A DNA stretch of 23,045 bases from Parabacteroides sp. (GTDB lineage Bacteria; Bacteroidota; Bacteroidia; Bacteroidales; Tannerellaceae). Made by a program: the position numbers and the translations under genes. Of the stretch, positions 15,744 through 23,043 are shown in pieces (position 1 is the first letter of the stretch; every line of letters begins with the position of its first letter). The notes below the pieces were generated by a model that was not told the DNA's origin, searched no databases, and worked only from the letters and a program-made list of their open reading frames with translations. The DNA lies in contig JAHHQS010000055.1 in the NCBI GenBank assembly GCA_020026285.1, positions 1-23,045 of the forward strand. Reading direction: 5' to 3'.

Positions 15744-16983
15744 ATTTATTCTTATTTAATTCCAATTCATTAAAAAGGATATCCCATTTGTCAGCTATGG
15801 TAGTTACATCAAACTGTTTACACGTTTGTAACGACTTATAAGATAATTTTTGCCATAGTTTGTTATCTTCCATCAGTCTAAAAAGAGCTTTTGTAAAAGC
15901 AGATATATCACCATTTGGTATAATTAATCCATTTTCCTCATTTGTAATTATATCGTGAAGTGATAAAAAAGAATCCATAACGATAGGAACAACACCATAA
16001 CACTGTGCTTCGACTAGTGTCATTCCAAAACCCTCTAAAGAGGAAGTCATCAAAAAAATGCTTGCATTTTTATAATAAGGAACGGGATCTTGAAATCCAA
16101 GAAATTCAACCTTCTTAAGATTAAGATTACTTACGAGAGTTTCATATTCTAATTTACTAGAACCGTCTCCCACAATCTGGAATTTCCATTCGGAAAATCT
16201 GGATTTTGAATCTTTTTCAACGTTAGCCCAAACCTTAATAGCCCTTGATATATTTTTACAACTCTCTTCAAGTCTACCAACAATAAGAACTATTTTCTCT
16301 TTACTATTAGGTTCGTATTGGTAATATTCTTTTTGAGATAAAGGGTTTGAAATAGCGAAAACTTTTTCTTTATAATTATAGTGATTTGATACTTCTAAGT
16401 ATTGGTTTAAGAATTGTGTTGAAAGAAATATATATTTATCGATATAAGGAAAATATTGTTCTACTTCCTGTATAGCTTTTTTTTCTAAAAAATATTCATA
16501 AAATGGTGCAATTAAAATTTTCACAACTTCTTTTATGGTATTAGTGAAAATACTACCATGTTTAATTTCTGGTTTTAAAAGCTTTGATAATCTATAGCTG
16601 ATAGAAATGCGATTGTAGAAAGATGTATGTAAACATTTTACAACTTTTGCACTAGTTTTTATTTTTATTGAAGTAGTGTATTCTAACGGGATCCACTGAT
16701 TAATAACAATTTCGATACTATTTTGCCTTATGTAATTACAAATTTGTTGATTAACAAATTCAGCCATACTAACATCATATGAGTTTTGATCACATTTGAC
16801 ATTGTCTATACGATATGAAACTATTCTATCATCTAACATAGCAAAGTTGCTAATCTTCGAATCTACAAAATAAACTACATGAACATTGTGTCCTCTCTTC
16901 TCAAATTCATTTGCCAAGCTTCTGGTAACTGTTTCTCCTCCCCCAAATTCGGGCCATAATCTTACTAAAAAAAGAATATTCAT
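15727..16983 (-). CDS. Glycosyltransferase family 4
   Basis: A 418-residue GT4 enzyme. The N-terminus MNILFLVRLWPEFGGGETVT carries the GGGE glycine loop (14-17) and is followed by SLANEFEKRGHNVHVV. The C-terminal domain has KIVLIVGRLEESCKN (230-244), FQIVGDGSSK (268-277), VEFLGFQ and SLEGFGMTLVEAQCYG (315-330), with Glu317 and Glu325 forming the E-x7-E pair. The frame extends twelve codons upstream to 17019, but MNILFLV at 16983 is the canonical beginning. It lies 54 bp after the flippase stop. It probably adds an internal sugar of the repeat unit. Confidence 0.9.
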   Translation of the reverse strand: MNILFLVRLWPEFGGGETVTRSLANEFEKRGHNVHVVYFVDSKISNFAMLDDRIVSYRIDNVKCDQNSYDVSMAEFVNQQICNYIRQNSIEIVINQWIPLEYTTSIKIKTSAKVVKCLHTSFYNRISISYRLSKLLKPEIKHGSIFTNTIKEVVKILIAPFYEYFLEKKAIQEVEQYFPYIDKYIFLSTQFLNQYLEVSNHYNYKEKVFAISNPLSQKEYYQYEPNSKEKIVLIVGRLEESCKNISRAIKVWANVEKDSKSRFSEWKFQIVGDGSSKLEYETLVSNLNLKKVEFLGFQDPVPYYKNASIFLMTSSLEGFGMTLVEAQCYGVVPIVMDSFLSLHDIITNEENGLIIPNGDISAFTKALFRLMEDNKLWQKLSYKSLQTCKQFDVTTIADKWDILFNELELNKNKYDYTM

Positions 16984-17037
16984 AATACTTATATAGGCTG
17001 AGGTTCCCCTGTGTGACAATTTTATTTCTAATAGGGT

Positions 17038-18567
17038 TTACTTAAATTTTGTAAGCTTTGTTTTTACTATACTCTTCAATGAAATTCTTTCCTCACAAGT
17101 CATTCCAACACAATAAATAAAAATGACGGATATAAACCAAGAAAAAATAGTTATTGTGATTAATTCAACAATCATATTCAAACATAATTGCTTTTTTAGC
17201 CATAATGGAATAAACAAACAAATTGGCAATGTAATGACAATTCTAAGGAGAACCTGTGACAAATAATCAAATATTTTAATTGATATTTGAGAAGAAAAAA
17301 AGATAATTCTAACAATAATGGCAAAAATTTCTATCGCCAATTGTATAAAATACACGCAATAGGGTGAAAAACCTAAATAAAGAAAAAGTAAAGATACAGG
17401 TAGATTTAGCAACAAGATGCCGCCTATAATTAACTGATATTTTTTAATAATGCCAGTGGCACTAATCGCCGTTGCAAATGGATTAGCCAACGCTGTTATA
17501 AATGAAACCAAAACCGACAATCTCACAAAGCCAACCAAATAAGGAGGAACTTCCTCCAGCCAAAGAGCCATCAGGGAATCTGCTTCTACAAATATAGGTA
17601 TCGAAATAAAATAGAGCAAGAAGAAAGATATTTTTGAACTCCTAAGGACTAAAATATTCATTGACAACAAATCATCAGAAGCGTATTGCTTGATTATCTG
17701 AGGATTGACAGCTGTCTGGAAACTACTGCAGAATTGTATTAGACTGCCCTGTACCTGAGCGGCCAACCCCCTTGCTGTATTTACGATAGGACCGAAAAAG
17801 ACGTTGAGAATCATATTTGTTCCCTGACTATACAATATAAATGCTAAATTTCCAATAATCGTCCAGCCTGAGAATGCTAACATCTCTTTTATCAGTTTTA
17901 ACCCTATTTGTTTTACAAAACCGACTTCATTAAAATGCGTTTTACTATAATAGCCATATGATAATTGAATGGAAATTTGCGATACCATCAGTAGAATAGC
18001 ATATATTACCAATCTATCATTTTGTGAGAATTTCAATGCAATAGCGATACCCAAGCGTAAAACTGCATCAATAAGTGTAATTGCTGCATATGCCCCCATT
18101 TTTTCATGAGCTATTATATCTGCATAAAATGGTACAGCAATAATAACAAAAAACAATGAAACTATAGAACAATGAAATGCTACTAAAGCTGCCCCCATAC
18201 GCTCTATAGGAAATACCATAACCATATGAATATACCATAGACCAGCGCATTCGCATACGACAACAATCACGAGGGCGAAAATACTATGAATAAGCAAAGA
18301 AGCAGAGAATACTTCCTTTAATTTGTTAAGATTACCTTTGCCTAAATAATAAATTAAATAACGCTGAGTGCTGTTGCTCAATGACAAGTTCAAGAAAGAT
18401 AACATTACAACAAACCCAGATACCACATTGTAAATACCAAAGTCAACTACACCCAGAGATTTAAGAATGAGCCTGCTAGTATAAAAAGAAATCAGCATAC
18501 TAATAATCATTCTTAAATATAGAACTATAGTATTTTTTGCTATAACTTTATTATTTGTTGAACCCAT
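17038..18567 (-). CDS. wzx: Wzx-type polysaccharide flippase (MOP superfamily)
   Basis: A 509-residue membrane protein with about 12-14 hydrophobic helices, the size and pattern of Wzx/RfbX flippases (MATE/MOP superfamily) that move undecaprenyl-linked repeat units across the inner membrane. The N-terminus KNTIVLYLRMIISMLISFYTSR followed by LGVVDFGIYNVVSGFVVMLSF is the hallmark of the Bacteroides lineage of these proteins. LSNSTQRYL (62-70), FSGWTIIGNLAFILYSQGTN and AVNPQIIKQYA further downstream are also typical. ATG at 18567, 23 bp after the pyruvyl transferase. It works with the EpsG-type polymerase at 11361-12473, which makes this a Wzx/Wzy-dependent pathway. Confidence 0.92.
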   Translation of the reverse strand: MGSTNNKVIAKNTIVLYLRMIISMLISFYTSRLILKSLGVVDFGIYNVVSGFVVMLSFLNLSLSNSTQRYLIYYLGKGNLNKLKEVFSASLLIHSIFALVIVVVCECAGLWYIHMVMVFPIERMGAALVAFHCSIVSLFFVIIAVPFYADIIAHEKMGAYAAITLIDAVLRLGIAIALKFSQNDRLVIYAILLMVSQISIQLSYGYYSKTHFNEVGFVKQIGLKLIKEMLAFSGWTIIGNLAFILYSQGTNMILNVFFGPIVNTARGLAAQVQGSLIQFCSSFQTAVNPQIIKQYASDDLLSMNILVLRSSKISFFLLYFISIPIFVEADSLMALWLEEVPPYLVGFVRLSVLVSFITALANPFATAISATGIIKKYQLIIGGILLLNLPVSLLFLYLGFSPYCVYFIQLAIEIFAIIVRIIFFSSQISIKIFDYLSQVLLRIVITLPICLFIPLWLKKQLCLNMIVELITITIFSWFISVIFIYCVGMTCEERISLKSIVKTKLTKFK

Positions 18568-18590
18568 TAATTGAATATAGAAATCCTGGT

Positions 18591-19694
18591 TTATTGAATG
18601 CTTTTAAGAAACTGAATAGATTGTCCTTGCATTTTGGCGAGACGATCTTCCACATCACCCCAGTCGATAGGCTTTAAATCATTAAGATCTGTTGATTCAT
18701 CAACAATTCTATGCTCTAAATTAAGAGCGTTTAGAAGCGAAAAGAATCTAGCAGCTCCTCTTTCCTTGTTGACAACAACAATAAACGGTTTTCTAAAGAT
18801 GATTGAAAAAGCCATGCCATGGAAAGAATCTGTACAAACAGCTTGCGAAGATCTTATAGAATCTAACCAATCAGAAACAGATGGTACAACACGTAAGTCT
18901 AAGGGTGCAGAAACATCCTCCACCTCACTATGTGGAAAAACAGAACTAGTATCTAAGATTTTTGAGTATGTCTCCACAATTGGCATCAAGCTTTTCTTAT
19001 TGAGAATATATGCACATAACTTTCCTTCTCTATAAGATTCATGTTTTTCTATTAAACCAGAATAGAATTTATTATCAAGTAATAAAGTTGGGTCAAGTAC
19101 AAATTCAGGCTTTTTCCCTAGCTTATCATAACATAAATCTATTGTTGATGATTCTCTTATACTAATTTTTAAAAAATATTTAATTGCATCCCTACAAATT
19201 GATGTTTCTTTTTCAGTAAACAACCACTCGTCTGTGCCAAACGATGCTGCATAGGAATATTTCTTAATATTGTTATCTATTTGATAAAGAAAAAATTCTG
19301 CTACATTTTGTACATAGCCCGGTCTCCATACTTGATCACTTCCTACAACAATTGCATCAAAACCTAATTTATTGATTTTTTTCATACTCTTACTTGAATA
19401 ATAGAATTCGGTGTAAGGGCTCAAGTGTTTATCAATAAAAGGCTGTGTATATTTTGTAATAATAGGAAATTCGTCTCTGTATTTTTTACTAATTTGAACA
19501 ATTATAGGTTTTCTAAATATATATTTTTTAATTGTACGAACAGTAATTCTAAGAAACGAATCTTTACGTTCTACATGTCTGCGTATTAACGTAACATCAT
19601 GTCCGAGATCAACTAGTTTGGTCTTCAATGCTACAGCTTGCAAAATACTACCATAACCAGTTTCTACAGGTAATGTTAATAATCCTATTTTCAT
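18591..19694 (-). CDS. Polysaccharide pyruvyl transferase family protein
   Basis: A 367-residue member of PF04230. Motifs in order: MKIGLLTLPVETGYGSILQA (1-20, the N-x-G-S/A-x-LQA opening in variant form), FDAIVVGSDQVWRP (112-125), SYAASFG (147-153), ISIRESS (177-183), VLDPTLLL (199-206) and AVCTDSFHGMAFSIIFRKPF (285-304), with the Ser-Phe-His conserved in the family. This is the subgroup that is repeatedly coupled with FrhB-like iron-sulfur proteins, as here, where the FrhB-like gene ends 13 bp before its start. A pyruvyl transferase role is the family default; the FrhB-linked subgroup has no firmly established reaction that I know of. Confidence 0.88.
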   Translation of the reverse strand: MKIGLLTLPVETGYGSILQAVALKTKLVDLGHDVTLIRRHVERKDSFLRITVRTIKKYIFRKPIIVQISKKYRDEFPIITKYTQPFIDKHLSPYTEFYYSSKSMKKINKLGFDAIVVGSDQVWRPGYVQNVAEFFLYQIDNNIKKYSYAASFGTDEWLFTEKETSICRDAIKYFLKISIRESSTIDLCYDKLGKKPEFVLDPTLLLDNKFYSGLIEKHESYREGKLCAYILNKKSLMPIVETYSKILDTSSVFPHSEVEDVSAPLDLRVVPSVSDWLDSIRSSQAVCTDSFHGMAFSIIFRKPFIVVVNKERGAARFFSLLNALNLEHRIVDESTDLNDLKPIDWGDVEDRLAKMQGQSIQFLKSIQ

Positions 19695-19707
19695 ATCTAA
19701 TCTTAAC

Positions 19708-20877
19708 TTAATACTTTAATAAATAATTTACACGGATCAACCTAAGTAATTTATTTACAATCCGTCTTATCAGTACATGGCGTTTCAAAAAAGCCATTTC
19801 TTCTCGGACAGACTTGTGATTAATCCTCTTATAAAAATTCTTTCTATACACGCTACACGTACCACTCTTAACTGAAGCGGGATTTTTCATCATAACCTCA
19901 CCAAATTCTCTACGTGTAAGCGTAAGCCCTTCTAAAAAATGAATTCCCTTTTCCGTGTTTGCAAGCACAACACTCACTCCCCTATCATCGTCAACGATAA
20001 TATCATCACTTTGATAATTCCAGAAGTCTCCAAGTGTAATATCACTATTGCTACGTCCGGCCTTTGCAGGACATGAATAGCAAGAGTATCTTTGAACCGC
20101 ACGTTTAAGAACACAACTAAAGAAGGAATTTTCATAATTGAAATCCGAGACAATATGCGTAGTAGCACGCTTAGATGATATTACAATCCTAAAATTTTTC
20201 CAACCTTTTGATTTCTCTCGGAATTCAATATTTGATATTTCTTGAGAAGGTTGACTGCTATTTATTTTAGGATATACCTCTTCTTTTAAATATTTACTCC
20301 ACAAAAGAGGACTTGGCACACCTGCACAGATTAACTCAACAGCTAAAAGTTTATCGTATTCCTTATTAAGGAATAATTTCAGCGCCATTATTTGACACGA
20401 TGTTCCACTAAATAATACTGGTATTCCATTTTGTAAGAGTTTTTTGGTTTGTAAATATACATCATTCATTCTGCTTTGTACATACTTGCTTCCACGCATT
20501 TTTTGCACATCATCTAATGTATACGCCACTTCATGCTTCACTCTCCAATTTTTATCGTAACATGCACCGATTACAGCACCTCCTTGATTAATTATTTTTT
20601 CTGCAAGATAAAAAAAGACACCACCTGAAGAACTTTTAAGCCTAATTTCCGCATTAGGATTAATCGCAGCAAAAACATCAATAGGATTCTTATTTTCTTG
20701 TAGATTAAGTTCTGGACAAGTCTTTTCACATAATCCGCAATTTATACATATGGATTCGTCTACAATTGGATACATGAAACCTTCTTCATCTGGTTTCATC
20801 GTAATACATTTTTTGGGGCATATCTGACTACACGCCTCACATCCACAACATTTAGATTTATCGGTAATTTTTATCAT
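19708..20877 (-). CDS. FrhB-like protein with two [4Fe-4S] clusters (coenzyme F420 hydrogenase/dehydrogenase beta subunit family)
   Basis: A 389-residue protein. The N-terminus is a ferredoxin-like double cluster: CCGCEACSQICP (Cys10, 13, 16, 20) and CINCGLCEKTCP (Cys44, 47, 50, 54). The rest matches the FrhB/FdhB N- and C-terminal domains: LKSSSGGVFFYLA (80-92), MRGSKYVQS (127-135), VLFSGTSCQIMALKLFL (154-170) and YSCPAKAGRSNSDITLGDFW (267-286). In methanogens FrhB passes electrons to F420 through FAD. Bacteroides are not known to make F420, so a flavin-dependent redox step on a sugar, or support of the adjacent pyruvyl transferase, is more likely; this is inference. First intact gene of the operon here, starting at an ATG just past the rmlA relic. 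Confidence 0.87.
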   Translation of the reverse strand: MIKITDKSKCCGCEACSQICPKKCITMKPDEEGFMYPIVDESICINCGLCEKTCPELNLQENKNPIDVFAAINPNAEIRLKSSSGGVFFYLAEKIINQGGAVIGACYDKNWRVKHEVAYTLDDVQKMRGSKYVQSRMNDVYLQTKKLLQNGIPVLFSGTSCQIMALKLFLNKEYDKLLAVELICAGVPSPLLWSKYLKEEVYPKINSSQPSQEISNIEFREKSKGWKNFRIVISSKRATTHIVSDFNYENSFFSCVLKRAVQRYSCYSCPAKAGRSNSDITLGDFWNYQSDDIIVDDDRGVSVVLANTEKGIHFLEGLTLTRREFGEVMMKNPASVKSGTCSVYRKNFYKRINHKSVREEMAFLKRHVLIRRIVNKLLRLIRVNYLLKY

Positions 20878-20889
20878 ATGATTTATCCG

Positions 20890-21046
20890 CTACGCCCTTT
20901 TACCTACAAGCAAGAATTAGGTCAGGAGAAAAAAACTGATTCACCTTATAACGTTTATCAAATATAGAAAATAATTGTTTGCTTATTCCTTTCGTGATTA
21001 GCTACAAAAGTGTACCTGAACCTCCGGCAAAAACAATTCTTTTCAT
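20890..21046 (-). pseudogene. rmlA: rmlA (glucose-1-phosphate thymidylyltransferase) 5' remnant
   Basis: From ATG at 21046 the minus strand reads MKRIVFAGGSGTLL, then TAG, then LITKGISKQLFSIFDK. This follows the invariant RmlA N-terminus (AGGSGTRLYPxTxxxSKQLLPIYDKPM) closely, with a stop where RmlA has Tyr and with Arg changed to Leu. After IFDK the homology fades; SPDLILACR (about 20915-20890) may correspond to the later LMLAGIR segment after a deletion. RmlA makes dTDP-glucose, the first step to dTDP-rhamnose and dTDP-amino sugars. The gene is clearly dead and more than 80% of it is gone. The IS66 end stops 13 bp before its start codon. Confidence 0.78.
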
Positions 21047-21059
21047 TGTATCTCAAATT

Positions 21060-21076
21060 GTAAGCGTCCAATTATA
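21060..21076 (+). repeat. Left terminal inverted repeat of outer IS66
   Basis: GTAAGCGTCCAATTATA. It pairs with the minus-strand sequence from 22868 (GTAAGTGTCCCAAAATA). The leading GTAAGCG is the usual start of IS66-family terminal repeats. Confidence 0.65.
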
Positions 21077-21435
21077 CTTTAGTTATTTGAAAGCCCCTTA
21101 CGTTACTCGTAATCCCCCTTATCACAGGACTCTCAAGGATAGAAACAATGTCCTTCCAATCAACCTGATAAACAGTCTTATCTTATTCAATGAGGATTTT
21201 CATAAACCAATAACCTCTCGAAAAAGTACGAGTATGAATATTGAAGGAGTGTTTCTCGTACATGACCATACGAAGACTGCGCTCATTCTTGGACATAAAA
21301 AAAGAAAACATCACCGTTATAAGGATTATGATGATAACTCATACGAATAGCTTTCATAATCAGGGAATAACAACAACGCATATCATGAAAATGCGGAAGG
21401 TAATAGAAATTCTTTAAGCCCGAAACTGCCAGCAT
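21072..21435 (-). pseudogene. tnpB: IS66 TnpB accessory protein, frameshifted
   Basis: ATG at 21435 follows GGAGG by four bases. The minus strand reads MLAVSGLKNFYYLPHFHDMR, then NPYNGDVFFF; a T-run frameshift near 21300 switches to MSKNERSLRMVMYEKHSFNI, followed by RTFSRGYWFMKILIE, a TAA stop, and TVYQVDWKDIVSILESPVIR. This is the complete IS66 TnpB layout (PF05717: DMR near the start, GDVF-F-x5-R, and the late VDWKDIVxILESP). TnpB is the IS66 accessory protein needed for transposition. One frameshift and one stop make it non-functional, but it is otherwise well preserved. Confidence 0.8.
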
Positions 21436-21468
21436 AAAACCTCCAGATTATCTACCAAACGGAATAAA

Positions 21469-21489
21469 GTTAGTGTCCAATTTTGACAT
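21469..21489 (+). repeat. Left terminal inverted repeat of inner IS66
   Basis: Begins GTTAGTGTCC and ends GACAT; mirrors 22812-22832 on the other strand (GTTAGCGTCC...GACAT), 16 of 21 positions by eye. Confidence 0.65.
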
Positions 21490-21554
21490 ATCCTGTATGT
21501 ATAGCCGCCAAAAGGCGGTCATACATTAAATAAGCTCAAAAAAGGAGTTGATTT

Positions 21555-22395
21555 TTAAAGTCTATTATTACCCAGTCCGATAGTCATGGGAAGAAAATTC
21601 TCATAATCCCTACGTCCGTTAACGATTGCCTGCAAAAACATTTTAAAGTATCGCAATGCAGGAACGCCCTGCATCTTGCAAGTGGATATGATCGTATAGT
21701 AAGCTGCAGATACTCTCGCCATCTTGTCACTGCCAAAGAATAAGGAGTTCTTGCGCTCACCGGACAGTGGGCATATGAATCGTTCCGCAATGGAATTGTC
21801 GATCGTATAAGAACCATCTTTGAGGTAAGCAAAAAGTTGAATCCAGAAAGTATTCAGGTAAAATTCAGAGCTTTCTCCATCAACTTGCCTCTGGAAGGAT
21901 GCATATTCGACAGTATTGCATCCAGCTTGATGCGCAATCGTATGATGATCTCTTTAGTCTCTAGATTCTGGCGGCAAGTTGGTATCTGTTCAGCACTTAA
22001 CTTACCATCTTCATATTCGGCTTCCAGATGATAAAGTTCTCCAACAGTATCTAAGAAGAAGGCGGTATCCTTATCTCCCCCTTGCTCCAAAACATATTTG
22101 AATTTTGCACGGGAATGAGTCAGACAGCAAAGATGATCGGTATCTATCAGTTCGTCATCCAAATACATATATACATTGGAGCCGTCAGACTGAAGCGCCT
22201 TGAGTTGGCTATCACCAAGGATGTGACGTAAAACCCTCATAACAGTAGATTACCACCTTAGCAGCCTTGTTCACCAGACACTACATATATTTCTTCCCAT
22301 AGCGGTCTTCAACCTTCATACGACACTAGGTTTCATCGCAGTTGACGATAGAATCTTTCTCAAGACAAATATCTTTCAGTATCTTTATCAGTTCG
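21555..22395 (-). pseudogene. tnpC: IS66 transposase TnpC, 5'-deleted and frameshifted
   Basis: Minus-strand reading: LIKILKDICLEKDSIVNCDE, then a stop in place of Trp, then CRMKVEDRYGKKYM (first catalytic Asp in NCDET), a lesion near 22240, LKALQSDGSNVYMYLDD (second Asp), LCCLTHSRAKFKYVLEQGGD, a frameshift at about 21854, then FWIQLFAYLKDGSYTIDN and SIAERFICPLSGERKNSLFF (the DDE Glu in IAER) up to TAA at 21557-21555. The N-terminal half of TnpC is missing because of the fusion with the end of tnpA/start of tnpB. The DDE residues are present but no intact product is possible. Confidence 0.83.
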
Positions 22396-22402
22396 GTAAC
22401 GC

Positions 22403-22792
22403 TCAACATAAAGCCTCCAACTTCTCCACAAGATGTTTCAGACCATCGTGGCTTAGATTACGTTGCCGGATGTGAACACCATTGCTCATACTGATATCCA
22501 CCATGATACGAACTGTTTCCTGACAGGAAGCAGGGTGAGAATCCTGAGGCTCCGAATGTTCCGGTTGACCTGAATCCAGATGACCGGTCACTTCTACCGG
22601 AGCCAACTTGTGACGTGTATCCTTCTACCATTTCTCAAAGAAGTCGTAGGAGACCTTGTTTCTAAAACAAAAGGATTGAATAGACTTTTTGTTACTCAAC
22701 GCTTCAAACTTGTAGCGAAAGAAGAAACGTTCAAAACCGCTGTTACTATACATATTTATAGGGTCTCTGATTACAGCGACAAAGGTCTCCAT
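22403..22792 (-). pseudogene. tnpA: IS66 TnpA-like accessory protein with one in-frame stop
   Basis: A 130-codon frame from ATG at 22792 to TGA at 22403, interrupted only by TAG after FFEKW (near 22625). It reads FERFFFRYKFEALSNKKSIQ, SFCFRNKVSYDFFEKW, KDTRHKLAPVEV and ends DGLKHLVEKLEALC, the layout of Bacteroidetes IS66 TnpA proteins. The ATG of tnpB overlaps its stop (MLSVTE...), after which the deletion joins tnpC sequence. That start resembles the MLAVSG start of the outer tnpB. Confidence 0.75.
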
Positions 22793-22811
22793 TTTCTATA
22801 AATTATGCTAG

Positions 22812-22832
22812 ATGTCTTTTGGGGACGCTAAC
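22812..22832 (-). repeat. Right terminal inverted repeat of inner IS66
   Basis: On the minus strand it starts GTTAGCGTCCCCAAAAGACA; partner of 21469-21489. Confidence 0.65.
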
Positions 22833-22851
22833 CGAAAACAAGTTAAGACGT

Positions 22852-22868
22852 TATTTTGGGACACTTAC
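22852..22868 (-). repeat. Right terminal inverted repeat of outer IS66
   Basis: Minus strand reads GTAAGTGTCCCAAAATA; partner of 21060-21076. Only 19 bp separate it from the inner element's end. Confidence 0.6.
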
Positions 22869-22962
22869 CTCTTTCTTTGAAATTGGAACTAGAATTCGGC
22901 AAGCAGTTCACAAAAAATTTTCACATTTAAATGATACATCATTAAATTTACGGTTATATCGA

Positions 22963-23043
22963 TCAGTCTACCTCGCTACACGGATACTGGTTTTCCTCCA
23001 AACTCTTTAAATGCTCCACAATCTCAAACTCTTCCCTCGTCAA
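22963..23043 (-). CDS. upxZ: Probable C-terminal end of UpxZ-family transcription regulator (partial)
   Basis: The minus-strand frame is open from the window edge and ends with TGA at 22965-22963. The 26 visible residues, LTREEFEIVEHLKSLEENQY then PCSEVD, resemble in my recollection the acidic C-terminus of Bacteroides UpxZ proteins (an LTxEExEIVExL helix followed by EENPYP and a short acidic tail). UpxZ proteins are encoded second in capsule operons, after upxY, and interfere with the UpxY antiterminators of other capsule loci. The position at the head of this operon fits. The call rests on a short segment and on context; the rest lies outside the window. Confidence 0.5.
   Translation of the reverse strand: MTREEFEIVEHLKSLEENQYPCSEVD

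Larger units (their letters stand above)
21469..22832 (-). mobile_element. Inner IS66-family element remnant (copy 3), nested
   Basis: Terminal repeats: plus strand from 21469 GTTAGTGTCCAATTTTGACA, minus strand from 22832 GTTAGCGTCCCCAAAAGACA, with 9 of the first 10 bases and the final GACA identical. Between them the minus strand carries tnpA (22792-22403) fused by a deletion to the second half of tnpC (about 22395-21555). At about 1.36 kb this is roughly half the length of a full IS66 element. The GTTAG start differs from the GTAAG of the surrounding copy, which supports a separate insertion into it. Confidence 0.72.
21060..22868 (-). mobile_element. Outer IS66-family element remnant (copy 2)
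   Basis: The ends read GTAAGCGTCCAATTATA (plus strand from 21060) and, on the minus strand from 22868, GTAAGTGTCCCAAAATA: 12 or more of 17 positions agree and both begin with the GTAAG typical of IS66. Inside lie a nearly full-length tnpB relic (21072-21435) directly beside the left end, meaning that tnpC was lost, and a second IS66 relic inserted upstream of tnpB. The 8-bp flanks (CTCAAATT and CTCTTTCT) are not a clear duplication. The element sits between the putative upxZ tail and the rmlA relic. Confidence 0.68.

Noticed and set aside
20959..20966. TATATTTG on the minus strand, matching the Bacteroides -7 promoter consensus TAnnTTTG upstream of the FrhB-like gene
   Set aside because: It lies inside the rmlA relic and encodes its SIFDK segment, and there is no TTTG about 19-21 bp upstream. 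A chance match is more likely, though transcription from here is not excluded.
20979..21350. 123-codon plus-strand open frame
   Set aside because: It is antisense to the rmlA relic and the IS66 tnpB relic.
21060..22868. Paired inverted repeats upstream of the capsule genes as a possible invertible (phase-variable) promoter
   Set aside because: Invertible capsule promoters are short (about 200 bp) segments upstream of upxY. These repeats carry the GTAAG/GTTAG ends of IS66 and enclose transposase genes.
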